Source: Tichowtungia sp964398915
Lineage (GTDB): Bacteria; Verrucomicrobiota; Kiritimatiellia; Kiritimatiellales; Tichowtungiaceae
Reading direction: 5' to 3'
NCBI GenBank assembly: GCA_964398915.1
Contig: CAYNOR010000004.1
Coordinates: 62,001 to 126,000 of the forward strand
Length of the DNA stretch: 64,000 nt
Every line of letters begins with the position of its first letter. Position 1 is the stretch's first letter. Both the position numbers and the translations under genes were made by a program. This document shows positions 8,401 to 17,032 of this stretch, piece after piece. Below the pieces are notes generated by a model, which saw only the letters and a list, made by a program, of their open reading frames with translations, searched no databases and was not told the DNA's origin.

Positions 8401-11400
8401 CGTGGACGCAGGCGTCGGGCACGAACCCGTGGAGTCTGCCGGTGGCGCTGACCGCCGGCAGCAATACGGTCCGCGCGTACAGTCTGGACGCGGCGGGCAA
8501 CAGCTCGGTGACCTCGCAGGTGGCCTGCACGTATGTGGTGGCGGGGATTTTGACGGTTCAGACGAACGGTCTGGGCACGGTGACGCGCGCTCCGGCGGGG
8601 ATTCCTGAAGTGAACCAGTGGTACACGCTGACGGCAACGCCGGGAACCGGTTCCGGGTTCCGTGACTGGACGGACGGGGACGGGGCGATGGTGAGCACCA
8701 ATAAGGTATTGAAGTTCCGGATGGGGACGAACAGCGCCTATACGGCGAACTTTATCGATATCCAGAAGCCGGTGGTGGCGATCAAGACACCGGCGGCGAA
8801 CCAGCGGGTGGNNNNNNNNNNNNNNNNNNNNNNNNNNNNNNNNNNNNNNNNNNNNNNNNNNNNNNNNNNNNNNNNNNNNNNNNNNNNNNNNNNNNNNNNN
8901 NNNNNNNNNNNCGAACAGCGCCTATACGGCGAACTTTATCGATATCCAGAAGCCGGTGGTGGCGATTACCGCTCCGACTGTAGCACTGCGTGTTTCAAAT
9001 GCGGTTTATACGGTTAAAGGGACAGCGTCGGATAATGGCGTTCTGAGTAATGTATTCTGCCGTGTTGGTAACGGGGCGTGGACGAATGCGGCAACAACCA
9101 ATAGCTGGAAAAACTGGAGCGTCCCGGTGACTCTGAATGCCGGATCAAATCTGATTCAGGCGTGCAGTGCAGACGCGGATGGTAATGCATCATCGTTTGC
9201 GGCGGTCAGTTGTTTTTATGTTGTGACGGCTCCGTTAACGGTGCAAACCACCGGCAGCGGTACAGTTACGCCGAATCTCAACGGTCAGGCGCTGGAGATC
9301 GGTAAAAACTATACTTTGACGGCGGCTCCGGGAGCCGGATATGTGTTTGCCGATTGGACCTATGGTGCCGATGGTGGAACGGCAACAAACAAACCTGCCG
9401 TAACCTTTACAATGCAGTCGAATCTGGTACTGACGGCTAATTTCACCACCTTGCTGAATTTGTCAGAAGAAGGTTTGGATGCGTTATCTGAACTTCTTGA
9501 TACAAACAGCATTCCGCAAGGGAATGCGCAGCTGATTGCGGATGCCGCATTGGCATTTGATCTGGCGGCGCGGAGCAGTCCGAATAATTACACCAACCGG
9601 ATTTATAATGCTGTGACCATTATAATGAATCTGATCAACAATCCGGCGGTGCGTTCTCAGGCTGAAGCCTATGGAGTGAATCTGGATAATCTACTTGATC
9701 CAACCTGTATTTTCCCGACGAATGCGCCATCGGTTGATGCTTCGGTCGATCAGTTTGCGGCCGTTGTTCTTCCGGCAATTGATAAAGCCTGGGCGGAACT
9801 GAATGCGGTTCCGGCAACGTGGGCCGGACGGGTTGAAATTTCGACTAACCGGTTCCCGTCGTTTGATGAATCGGTATACGTAGATATTGCCGATGTGACC
9901 TCCCTGAAGGCGATCTTGAAAGGCGTCAGAGCGCATATCGGCCTGCTGAAGGCGTATAGCCTGAATGTGAATTATTCCCGGCTGCTAGATTCCGTGCCGA
10001 CGCCCCGAGCTGAGATCACCGTGGATGGCTCTGCGAATGACTGGTCCCAAGTTCCACGCTCGTTGGTGACCTTTGATGAGCCCTATAGTTTTTATGACTA
10101 TGATACCGAAGAGACCGTATGGACGACGATGGAGACGCAAGAGGTCGCCGTTGCTTTCAGCGGATCAGATGTTGCACTCCTCGTAACCGAGTGCCCGTTT
10201 GATTTAGAGGATTCATTCTATATGGGATTCGATCTTCGGCTCTCGAATGCCGGTGATGCTATCAATTCTACGAATAACCGATATCCACAGGTTGCTTTTT
10301 ATACCAGCGGTGGAGAGGTTTATGGGATGAGTGATGGAATGACTTTAACTGATTTGGAGGCAGCACTTGTCGATGGGATATTGGAAGTGAAGTTCTCTGT
10401 GCAGGACGGATTGTCTGTATCTCAGGTCACTATCAATGAAGTCATTTGCGGAGCGTCGTATATGGGTAGCTGGCAGGAGGAGTTTTATGTCGAACCTCCG
10501 AGCGATACGTTGATTTCAACTCTGCGCGGTAATCATCCGGAATTCTTTTCCAGAGTTCGGAATCAGGCCAGTCTTACCGGAGCAAAAACAGATCTGCAAG
10601 CGGCGCTGAACGGTTATCTCGCGGCTGATACGTTGATTGGCAAGCGTAGCGGAGCAAATGCAGCGTTGTTACATCTGGTTGATTTCGATCCGCTCGATGA
10701 AGAAGCTCAGGAAGATCGGTTAGAGAAGCGGGATAACGTTTCAAAAATTTTGGCCAGCCTGACTTCTCCGGCTCAGCTGCCGGCGGAAGAGGATATTGAA
10801 GGCACATTGACCCGACCGGTTTTCCTTGGTGCTCTCTTTAGCGGGAAGATTACCACGAACATGCTGCCTTTGGGTTTGAAAGGAACGCTCGATAATCCTG
10901 ACTGGACTGTGTTTCCTGATCCGACTCTCGGCGGAATACTGCCGAATATGACCGCCACGAACCTCAATAAGTATATGCGGGGATATACCTGGGCAAGCGT
11001 TGAGACCGTTCGTAATTTCACTACCAATGAGTGGACTTTTGCATATGAACTCCAATTCAGTGTCGGAACGGATCGCGAAAACATGACGATCACCAATGTT
11101 ACGATTTCCGGATCGGGTGTTCCGTTAACCAATCTTGAATCCTGGGATGATTGGCGGACTTCCTGCGCTGTTCCTTCTGCTCTCGCCGCTGGAACGCCAT
11201 ACACATTTACCGTTTATTTTGCCGACGGAAGTTGCGAGGTGATTGTCGACAGGATTAACGCGTGGATAACGGTTGATCCTAAGCCGGTGCTTACGGGGAC
11301 AGTGCTTCGGTGGTCCGGCGGTGCTTCGGTGCCTAATGCGGATCATTATTCTGTGTGCATAATGTTTGATGGTTGGGATTTGCCAATCACTCAAACTTCA

Positions 11401-11505
11401 TTGGATCTGTCTGATTTCGGGTATGATCATGTTCCTTATTATCAGGTTGAAATCATCAATAAAAATGGGGACAAAGCTTCACGTAGGATCAATACTGTTG
11501 AATAA
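5415..11505 (+). CDS. Giant secreted kelch-like / Ig-like repeat protein (interrupted by assembly gap)
   Basis: Starts at ATG 5415 behind TAGGAG; MKKILVLVVVLFLKWAECLA is a signal peptide. Next come 16 kelch-like units of about 50 aa (W-x2-MNMTG-PDIMMM-SVWTGSKWLL-GD ... YDP), two InlB-B/Flg_new-like repeats (LTVVGGTGSGTYTNG), and Ig-like/InlB pairs of 165 aa (KPVVAIKTPAANQRV ... AAGNSSVTS). The ~700-residue C-terminal part includes a helical stretch (LSEEGLDALSELLD) and a CBM9-like region (ITVDGSANDWSQVPRS). The 100 Ns change the apparent frame, but the repeat arithmetic restores one frame, so I annotate a single gene. It was probably exported to the cell surface; no sortase, PEP-CTERM or T9SS tail is visible. 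The true length is unknown because of the gap. Confidence 0.75.
5487..7863 (+). repeat. 16 tandem kelch-like units, ~150 bp each, Met-rich
   Basis: The coding repeat has a period near 50 codons. Each unit carries W-x-x-M-x-M-T-G-x-P-[DN], a Met cluster, S-V-W-T-G-S-K-[WL]-L-L, GD and YDP/YNP. Units 12-15 alternate as ABAB pairs (GDSATDPETELG alternating with GDDVMNPEVKTG), pointing to a recent duplication of a ~300-bp pair. The unit length and the G-x-YDP...W pattern fit kelch or Galactose-oxidase-like propeller blades. Confidence 0.85.
8262..8957 (+). repeat. 495-bp tandem repeat around an assembly gap
   Basis: GATATCCAGAAGCCGGTGG occurs at 8262, 8757 and 8941. The first two are 495 bases (165 codons) apart and their flanks match almost exactly. 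The third lies just after the gap, preceded by the same CGAACAGCGCC sequence found at 8728. The unit encodes one Ig-like domain plus one InlB-like repeat. Copy number is unresolved. Confidence 0.9.
8812..8911. other. Assembly gap (100 Ns)
   Basis: Exactly 100 Ns, a conventional unknown-size gap. By position within the 495-bp repeat, the missing sequence should be 411 + 495k bases, a multiple of three, whereas 100 is not. The frame break across the gap is therefore an artefact of the placeholder length. Confidence 0.95.
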
Positions 11506-11531
11506 CTCTGCCGGGATGAAAAAACAATGAT

Positions 11532-12224
11532 ATGACCCGGTTCAACCCAAAAATCGACTGGGCCGTTTTCGGAAAGATTGCGCTCATTATTTCCGTGGCG
11601 GCCCTGTTCGGTGGTTCATTCCTGTATATCTCCAAGAGTATAGGGTCTGCTGAAAACTCTGAGGCGGAGTTGAAAGCATCCAGCAAGGAGTTTGATCGTC
11701 GTTTGGCTGAGGGTGTGCATGCCGTTCAGCAAAGATCTGGACAAACTATTGCCTTTCGAGCCTGCCGGGTCACCAAACCGAAAATGGGCGGCTTCCGGCT
11801 GGGTGTTTTCAATGTGCTGGAAATTGATGATCTTGAGATCACTTTGCCCAGCACTCCTGAGGGATATGCAGACGGGGAGGTTTCCACTGCCGCCAACGCA
11901 ACCGGTCCTGTCCGGCAGGGGCTTGATGCAGAAAAACTGAGCGCTATGGCTGGACTTGATCAGCGGGTATCCATGCTTAAAATAAACGGTTTCCGGCTTC
12001 TTATGATCGACGGCAATCAGCAACGAATTCCTGTTTTGACGGCTCGATTTGCCAAGAGTAGCGGCGCAGCGTCGGTTTCGTTGGAGGAGTGCGAGGTGTT
12101 GACAGAACAAATGGAACGGATTCGAACTCCTAAGGCGAAGATCCATTTTGGTGAAACGAGTATGATTGAAGTGGATGGATGTGAGGTCAATTTGGGTGTA
12201 TTGGCAAACATCCTAGCGAAATAA
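11532..12224 (+). CDS. Single-pass membrane protein of unknown function, paralogue 1
   Basis: 230 aa, family not recognised. Residues about 12-32 (GKIALIISVAALFGGSFLYI) are one N-terminal membrane segment, then a short charged helix (KASSKEFDRRLAEGV) and a beta-rich domain (FRACRVTKPKMGGFRLG, LKINGFRLLMIDG, RIRTPKAKIHFGE). This is an N-anchored periplasmic layout, vaguely like LptC, but I would not assign it. It begins 26 bases after the giant repeat gene and has a paralogue (21985-22686) in the same place behind the second giant gene. That conserved pairing suggests a job tied to export or anchoring of the repeat protein. Confidence 0.7.
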   Translation: MTRFNPKIDWAVFGKIALIISVAALFGGSFLYISKSIGSAENSEAELKASSKEFDRRLAEGVHAVQQRSGQTIAFRACRVTKPKMGGFRLGVFNVLEIDDLEITLPSTPEGYADGEVSTAANATGPVRQGLDAEKLSAMAGLDQRVSMLKINGFRLLMIDGNQQRIPVLTARFAKSSGAASVSLEECEVLTEQMERIRTPKAKIHFGETSMIEVDGCEVNLGVLANILAK

Positions 12225-12304
12225 AAGAGGGCGAGCTTCTGTCGAGGACTCTCTGCGGAACCGATATTGACGGAAGGGGATTCAAACGGCAATCTTCAAG
12301 CCTA

Positions 12305-13063
12305 ATGCAAATATTTCTTCATATCGAACCGTCAGTGAAGTCTCTTTTTGAGGCGCGGGGCCTGCGTTCGTTTGCTGATTTTATGAGTTCCGGAGATCAA
12401 AAAGTTCAGCAACTGCTACGAGTATCCGAGGACGTATTTTATATAAAACGAATTGAGCCGGAATCCCTGAAAATCCATTTGCGGACTTTGCTTTGCGGCC
12501 GGCGACCTCATTCCGGTGCGTTACGCGAGTTAACGCTGTTGCAAAGTCTCCGCCATGCCGGTTTCCAAACCATGGAGCCGGTGGCGTGGGGTGAACGTCG
12601 ACGTTTAGGGTTTCCTCTGGATGGATTTATGGTTGTGCGCAAGGTGCAGGGCGATGAGGTTGCCAATCTGTTTAACCGATCAACCGGGAGGGAGAAGCGG
12701 GCTTTGATGGAAGCGGCCGGGCAACTCATAGGGCGGTTGCATAGCAAAGGGTTTTTTCAGCCGGTCCGGCTGAAAGATTTGATTCTTACAGAAGCCGGGT
12801 TGGTGATGATTGATCGCGCGACTTCCAAGCCTTGGATGTCCCGGTTTTTCCGGCGGCGGGCGGCGGAATCCCTTGCACGGGCCGTGCGCCGCACGTTGCG
12901 TGACGGACATAAGATCGGGGCATCTAGTGCATCGGCATTCCTGCGCGGCTATCACTCTGGATTAGTTGTGTGCCGGAATGTGCCGTGGACTTTGCTGCGT
13001 CGGGATATCTTTCGTGCCGTCCGCCGCGAAATGTTCAAATCTCTCCGTCAAAAAACCGGATAA
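12305..13063 (+). CDS. Kdo/WaaP-like pseudokinase (LPS kinase family)
   Basis: 252 aa with a small-lipopolysaccharide-kinase layout: VFYIKRI suits the N-lobe strand with Lys, RELTLLQSLRHAGFQTMEPV the following helix, and DGFMVVRKVQGDEVAN the hinge. The catalytic-loop equivalent reads LHSKGFFQPVRLKDLIL where the convergent neighbour has MHDHGFAHGDLKWRNIL, so the catalytic Asp and the metal-binding Asn are replaced (by Val and Leu); the IDRATS segment retains the later Asp. It is probably catalytically dead or strongly altered. Its 3' end overlaps the opposing kinase gene by 29 bases, and a decayed duplicate lies at 4162-4919. Confidence 0.65.
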   Translation: MQIFLHIEPSVKSLFEARGLRSFADFMSSGDQKVQQLLRVSEDVFYIKRIEPESLKIHLRTLLCGRRPHSGALRELTLLQSLRHAGFQTMEPVAWGERRRLGFPLDGFMVVRKVQGDEVANLFNRSTGREKRALMEAAGQLIGRLHSKGFFQPVRLKDLILTEAGLVMIDRATSKPWMSRFFRRRAAESLARAVRRTLRDGHKIGASSASAFLRGYHSGLVVCRNVPWTLLRRDIFRAVRREMFKSLRQKTG

Positions 13064-13781
13064 GCTTTTTTATCTGGTTTTTAGTTTTTTTATCCAGTCG
13101 GTCTTTTTCAAGGTAGTACAAAAAGAAGCGCAACCGCTGTGTTCTTGTCAGCACGGTTTTGCCTACTTTATCGAGACAGGCGAGGTCTTTGTTCTTCCGG
13201 TATTGCAGGAACGGCCATATCCAGAATCGACCGTCAGGGCAGTCGATCAGATAGACGTGCTCCGGTTGATTCCGGCAAACCAGAATATTACGCCATTTTA
13301 AATCTCCGTGAGCAAATCCGTGATCATGCATGGTGCGGGTGTATGCGGCCACCTTGCGGGAAACAATTTCAACCTGTTCGCGGTTTTGGAAAAATTCAGG
13401 ATGAATCCGGGCTGTTTTTGCGAGATCAGTCGTTTCTCCGAGTGCTTCTGTGATCAAGGCTCCACGCTGGAAGATCAGGCAGGTGCGCTCCCGTCCGTGA
13501 CCGATCAGCGGCGCAGATTTTATCCCCCATGCCGCAAACCGCTGCAGATTTTTCCACTCACCGCGCAACCGGGAAGTTCCAATGATCCGGCGCAGTTTTT
13601 TACCCGCTTTGTAATACCGTTTTACATAATAAGCCTGCGTCGAGGTTCGGACGAGCAGGAGGTCACTCAGGTCGCTTTTATTGACAAGCTCACCGGTCAG
13701 TGAAAACAGGTCATCAAGGCTTTTAAAAAGGCGGAGCGCTTCGGGACAGGCAAGGATTCGGTTGATTCTCCAGGTTTTCAT
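13035..13781 (-). CDS. Lipopolysaccharide kinase, InaA/WaaP (Kdo kinase) family
   Basis: 248 aa from ATG 13781, the normal size for this family; a longer reading frame to 13952 has a low-quality Cys-rich extension and is not used. YYVKRYYKAGK has the ATP-binding Lys, RLRGEWKNLQRFAAWGI the Glu helix, MHDHGFAHGDLKWRNILV the catalytic loop with HGD and N, and YLIDCPDGRFW the metal-binding Asp. It likely phosphorylates a core sugar (Kdo or heptose) on the cytosolic face of the inner membrane. It is convergent with the pseudokinase and overlaps its 3' end. Confidence 0.8.
   Translation of the reverse strand: MKTWRINRILACPEALRLFKSLDDLFSLTGELVNKSDLSDLLLVRTSTQAYYVKRYYKAGKKLRRIIGTSRLRGEWKNLQRFAAWGIKSAPLIGHGRERTCLIFQRGALITEALGETTDLAKTARIHPEFFQNREQVEIVSRKVAAYTRTMHDHGFAHGDLKWRNILVCRNQPEHVYLIDCPDGRFWIWPFLQYRKNKDLACLDKVGKTVLTRTQRLRFFLYYLEKDRLDKKTKNQIKKLIRFFDGEI
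13054..13085. terminator. Bidirectional hairpin between convergent kinase genes
   Basis: AACCGGATAA (13054-13063) pairs with TTATCTGGTT (13070-13079) with one G-T, with T runs after it and A runs before it, so it can work in both directions. It is embedded in the 3' coding part of the minus-strand kinase gene, which reads through it to its stop at 13035. Confidence 0.65.
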
Positions 13782-14023
13782 AGTTGATTTTGTACTACTA
13801 TCTATCCGCTTTTTGTCTTTTCTGCACGTTATTTTCCGCGCAAAGAACACAGAAAGAAAGATCGGGTAGCATTGGTAGCAGTAGCATTGGTAAACCTTGC
13901 ATTGGCTCCTACCTTCTGATTTCTTCGGATTCCTTAAAAAACTGCTATCCAAAACCGGAGCGGATGGTTAATTTCAGCCCCGTAGTGCAAAAGTAATTCG
14001 TTTTGAACAAAGGAGTATCGTTC

Positions 14024-15535
14024 ATGAAAAGATTGATCGCAACAGGATTGGTAGTGGCTGCGGCATTAAACCTTTGGGCGCAAGCGCCGGAAATGTTCCG
14101 CTATCAGGGAAGGCTGGCGAGCGGCGCCACCTTGGTTAACGCCACGCTGCCGATGAGTTTTAAACTGTATAACGCACCAAACGGCGGCACCAAGCTGTAC
14201 GAAGATTCCAATTCGGTTGCAGTCGTGAACGGTCTTTATTCAACCTATGTGGGCGACAATACGGTTTTTGGCTCGCTGACCAACGCCATGACCAATGCGG
14301 CGGTTTATCTCGAACTCACCATCAGTGGTGAAACACTCTCTCCCCGTGAACGGCTGGTCTCGGTTCCGTATGCGCTGAATGCAGGCGCAAGCAGCGCAAA
14401 CCAAACCCCGGCCGGAACGATTGTCCTCTCTCCGACCTATCCCAACCCAGAACTGGCGGCACAGGGTTATTCTATCTATCAGGAAGACGTTACGACCGCA
14501 GACTGGCAGGAAATATCCGGACGTTATCCGTGGCCGGATATGGGTGGTATGGATCAACTTTTTATCGGGCACAATAATCGGCTTTGGGCTTTAGCAAATG
14601 ATATGGGTGGAGAGCCCTCTGCGTTTACAACAGCCGACGGGAAGCAATGGACCACCGGCAAACTGCCCGTTGATGAGGGCTATTCTGTCATGTTGGATGA
14701 AATGTATGTGAGGATTTTATCTCATGGTAATCAGGTTTTTGTCTTTGAAAAGATGATGAGACCAGGCCGCAGAGTATGGACTTCGATGGACGGTCAAGTA
14801 TGGAATGTCCAGAGCAATACCATCAATGAAATGACTGAAATCAGTGATTTTGTCAGCTTTAAAGGTGCGCTTTGGTCGTTTGGAGTAAGTAATGATCCCG
14901 AAGCCGGTTCGGTAAGTGTCGTGTTGAAATCAACGGATGGTGTGAACTGGACACAAATGTCAACCGGGTCGTGGAGCCGTATTGAGTCCGGAGCACAGAT
15001 AGTAACTTCTGCAGATCAAATGTGGATTATCGCCACAGCGTTAGATGTTCCGGAGACAATGGTTTGGCGTTCGACGGACGGCATAAGCTGGACGCAGTCA
15101 GCAGTCAGTCTGCCTTCTTCTTCCTATTTTTATGGGTCTAGGATGAAAAGCATAAGTTTTGACAACAAGCTATGGTATTTCGATTATCAAAACCGGACCT
15201 GCTGGAACTCTAGTAACCATGGTGACAGTTGGAGTGTGATTACGACCAACCTTCCGGAAATGCAACCCGAAGGTATTGATGGGCCAATAGTGCATGAGGG
15301 TAAATTATGGGTGGAGGGGAACGTTGGCCCTATGGGGACGCCCACCGTTTACCGCAGCACGAACGGTTCCGATTGGATTCTTGCCAATGCGTTCAATAAT
15401 AGTACGGCGACAGACTGGGGTTTAGAACTGATCAGCTCAGATAATGGTCGGCTATGGTGGGTTTGCATGAGTTCATTACGAATTATCGGAGGCCCCAAAC
15501 AAAAAGACGGTCTCTACTATTACCAGAAGGACTGA
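14024..15535 (+). CDS. Secreted protein: conserved FRYQGRL N-terminal domain + BNR/propeller-like C-terminus, paralogue 1
   Basis: 503 aa from ATG 14024 behind AAAGGAG (14009-14015). MKRLIATGLVVAAALNLWAQ is a signal peptide. Residues ~20-130 form a domain (EMFRYQGRLASG, MSFKLYNAP, STYVGDNTVFGSLTNAM, RERLVSVPYALNAG) seen at the start of many secreted PVC-group proteins. The rest has repeating sialidase/YCF48-like strands (SMDGQVWNVQSN, STDGVNWTQMSTG, STDGISWTQS, STNGSDWILANAF), suggesting a beta-propeller. It ends KDGLYYYQKD. First of a run of three same-strand secreted genes. Function unknown, probably extracellular binding. Confidence 0.75.
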   Translation: MKRLIATGLVVAAALNLWAQAPEMFRYQGRLASGATLVNATLPMSFKLYNAPNGGTKLYEDSNSVAVVNGLYSTYVGDNTVFGSLTNAMTNAAVYLELTISGETLSPRERLVSVPYALNAGASSANQTPAGTIVLSPTYPNPELAAQGYSIYQEDVTTADWQEISGRYPWPDMGGMDQLFIGHNNRLWALANDMGGEPSAFTTADGKQWTTGKLPVDEGYSVMLDEMYVRILSHGNQVFVFEKMMRPGRRVWTSMDGQVWNVQSNTINEMTEISDFVSFKGALWSFGVSNDPEAGSVSVVLKSTDGVNWTQMSTGSWSRIESGAQIVTSADQMWIIATALDVPETMVWRSTDGISWTQSAVSLPSSSYFYGSRMKSISFDNKLWYFDYQNRTCWNSSNHGDSWSVITTNLPEMQPEGIDGPIVHEGKLWVEGNVGPMGTPTVYRSTNGSDWILANAFNNSTATDWGLELISSDNGRLWWVCMSSLRIIGGPKQKDGLYYYQKD

Positions 15536-15584
15536 GAACGCATCGGGTATGGCGCAGGACTGTCATGTTTCTAAAAGGAGATCA

Positions 15585-17030
15585 ATGAAAAAATGGATCG
15601 CAACAGGACTCGTGGTCGCAGTGGCAGCTAACCTCTGGGCGCAGGCGCCGGAAATGTTCCGCTATCAGGGAAGGTTGGCGAGCGGTGCCACCCTGGTTAA
15701 CGCCACCTTGCCGATGAGTTTTAAACTGTATAACGCACCAAGCGGCGGCACCAAGCTGTACGAAGATTCCAACTCGGTTGCGGTGGTGAATGGTCTTTAT
15801 TCAACCTATGTGGGCGATAATACGGTTTTCGGTTCTTTGACCAACGCCATGACCAATGCGGCGGTTTATCTCGAACTCACTATCAATGGTGAAACGTTTG
15901 CCCCCCGTGAGCGGCTGGTCTCTGTTCCGTATGCTCTCAACGCGGGCGGCAATAAAACTCCGGCAGGAACCGTTGTTCTGTCTGAGACCTATCCCAATCC
16001 CGAACTGGAGGCCCAAGGATATTCAGCTTATACTCAGGGGGTTTCGCAGGCAGATTGGCAAGAAGTCAGTTCAGATTCGTGGTGGCCTTTTTCACATCCT
16101 ATGCCTAACTGTGTCGGACATAGTAATCAGTTGTGGGGTTTTTATAATGAAGATGGCCAACCCTCTGTTTTTATAACGGTTGATGGTAAGCGATGGGACA
16201 AATACAGCACCCCATTTAGCACGCCTGATTTTATTTACCGGTGGAGCGGTTTTCAGGCATTATCTTTGAACGAAAAACTCTTCATCTTTGAAAAGGTATC
16301 GGGGCGTAACGCCTACGCATCATCAAATGGGCAAGTATGGAGTGTGTGGAGTAACGCCGTCGACTCGTCAATTGGGATAGAAAAATTTGTCAGCTTTAAA
16401 GAATCGCTTTGGCTGTTTGGTGTGACGAATTCAGAATCCGGATCAGTCAGCATCGTGATGAATTCAACAGACGGGCAAAATTGGACGTCAATATCAAGTG
16501 GCCCATGGGCACAACTTGACCCCAAAGTTGGCGTATTAACCTCTGAAGACGAAATGTGGGTATTTGCCTCAACCTCCGGCGGCGCAGGGAAAATGGTTTG
16601 GCATTCCACGGACGGAATTAATTGGACTCAGTCTGCAACCAATTTACCTGCCGACGACATCGTAGCTGCATTTTTTTCCAGCAAACTGTGGTGTTTCAGC
16701 AGTAATGACAACAAGAGTTGGAGTTCGAGTGACAACGGTGATAATTGGATACGGACTCCCTTCGAGCAGCCTGGCGGATTAAAAAGGGATAATCCAACGG
16801 TTTATAATAACAAATTATGGTTGCCCTGCGGAGGAGGCGGAAGAATTGCTCAGATTCTTGTCAGCACAAATGGAATCAATTGGATTACATCTCTTAATTT
16901 AGATGACCGCCCTGACCCCACTATGATTATCAATGCTGGATACCTATGGGTACCATCGACTTATGATGGGTTATTTCAGTTTGGCGCTCCTCGACAAATA
17001 GGCGGCCTGTACTACTACCGGAGGGACTAA
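15585..17030 (+). CDS. Secreted FRYQGRL-domain propeller protein, paralogue 2
   Basis: 481 aa from ATG 15585 behind AAAAGGAG. The signal peptide (MKKWIATGLVVAVAANLWAQ) and first ~130 residues are nearly identical to the preceding gene, down to long blocks of identical DNA. The propeller part shares only the scaffold (SSNGQVWSVWSN, STDGQNWTSISSG, STDGINWTQSATN, STNGINWITSLN) and the tail GGLYYYRRD. This is a tandem duplicate with constant N- and variable C-terminal parts. It ends 2 bases before the start of the next gene, so the two are co-transcribed. Confidence 0.75.
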   Translation: MKKWIATGLVVAVAANLWAQAPEMFRYQGRLASGATLVNATLPMSFKLYNAPSGGTKLYEDSNSVAVVNGLYSTYVGDNTVFGSLTNAMTNAAVYLELTINGETFAPRERLVSVPYALNAGGNKTPAGTVVLSETYPNPELEAQGYSAYTQGVSQADWQEVSSDSWWPFSHPMPNCVGHSNQLWGFYNEDGQPSVFITVDGKRWDKYSTPFSTPDFIYRWSGFQALSLNEKLFIFEKVSGRNAYASSNGQVWSVWSNAVDSSIGIEKFVSFKESLWLFGVTNSESGSVSIVMNSTDGQNWTSISSGPWAQLDPKVGVLTSEDEMWVFASTSGGAGKMVWHSTDGINWTQSATNLPADDIVAAFFSSKLWCFSSNDNKSWSSSDNGDNWIRTPFEQPGGLKRDNPTVYNNKLWLPCGGGGRIAQILVSTNGINWITSLNLDDRPDPTMIINAGYLWVPSTYDGLFQFGAPRQIGGLYYYRRD

Positions 17031-17032
17031 AA

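Noticed and set aside
8912..9017. Apparent C-terminus of the left giant gene across the N run (ending ...KCGLYG)
   Set aside because: It is read in the wrong frame after the 100-N placeholder; the repeat arithmetic and the in-frame NSAYTANFIDIQKPV show the correct frame.
10741..11204. Long minus-strand ORFs inside the giant genes (also at 17903-18636, 18790-19131 and 21215-21577)
   Set aside because: They are shadow frames of the strongly coding plus strand: no start sites, no recognisable domains, low-complexity composition.
13782..13952. N-terminal extension of the minus-strand LPS kinase
   Set aside because: The extension is Cys/Tyr-rich without any kinase feature and overlaps repeated non-coding words (AGCATTGGTA); ATG 13781 gives the normal family length.
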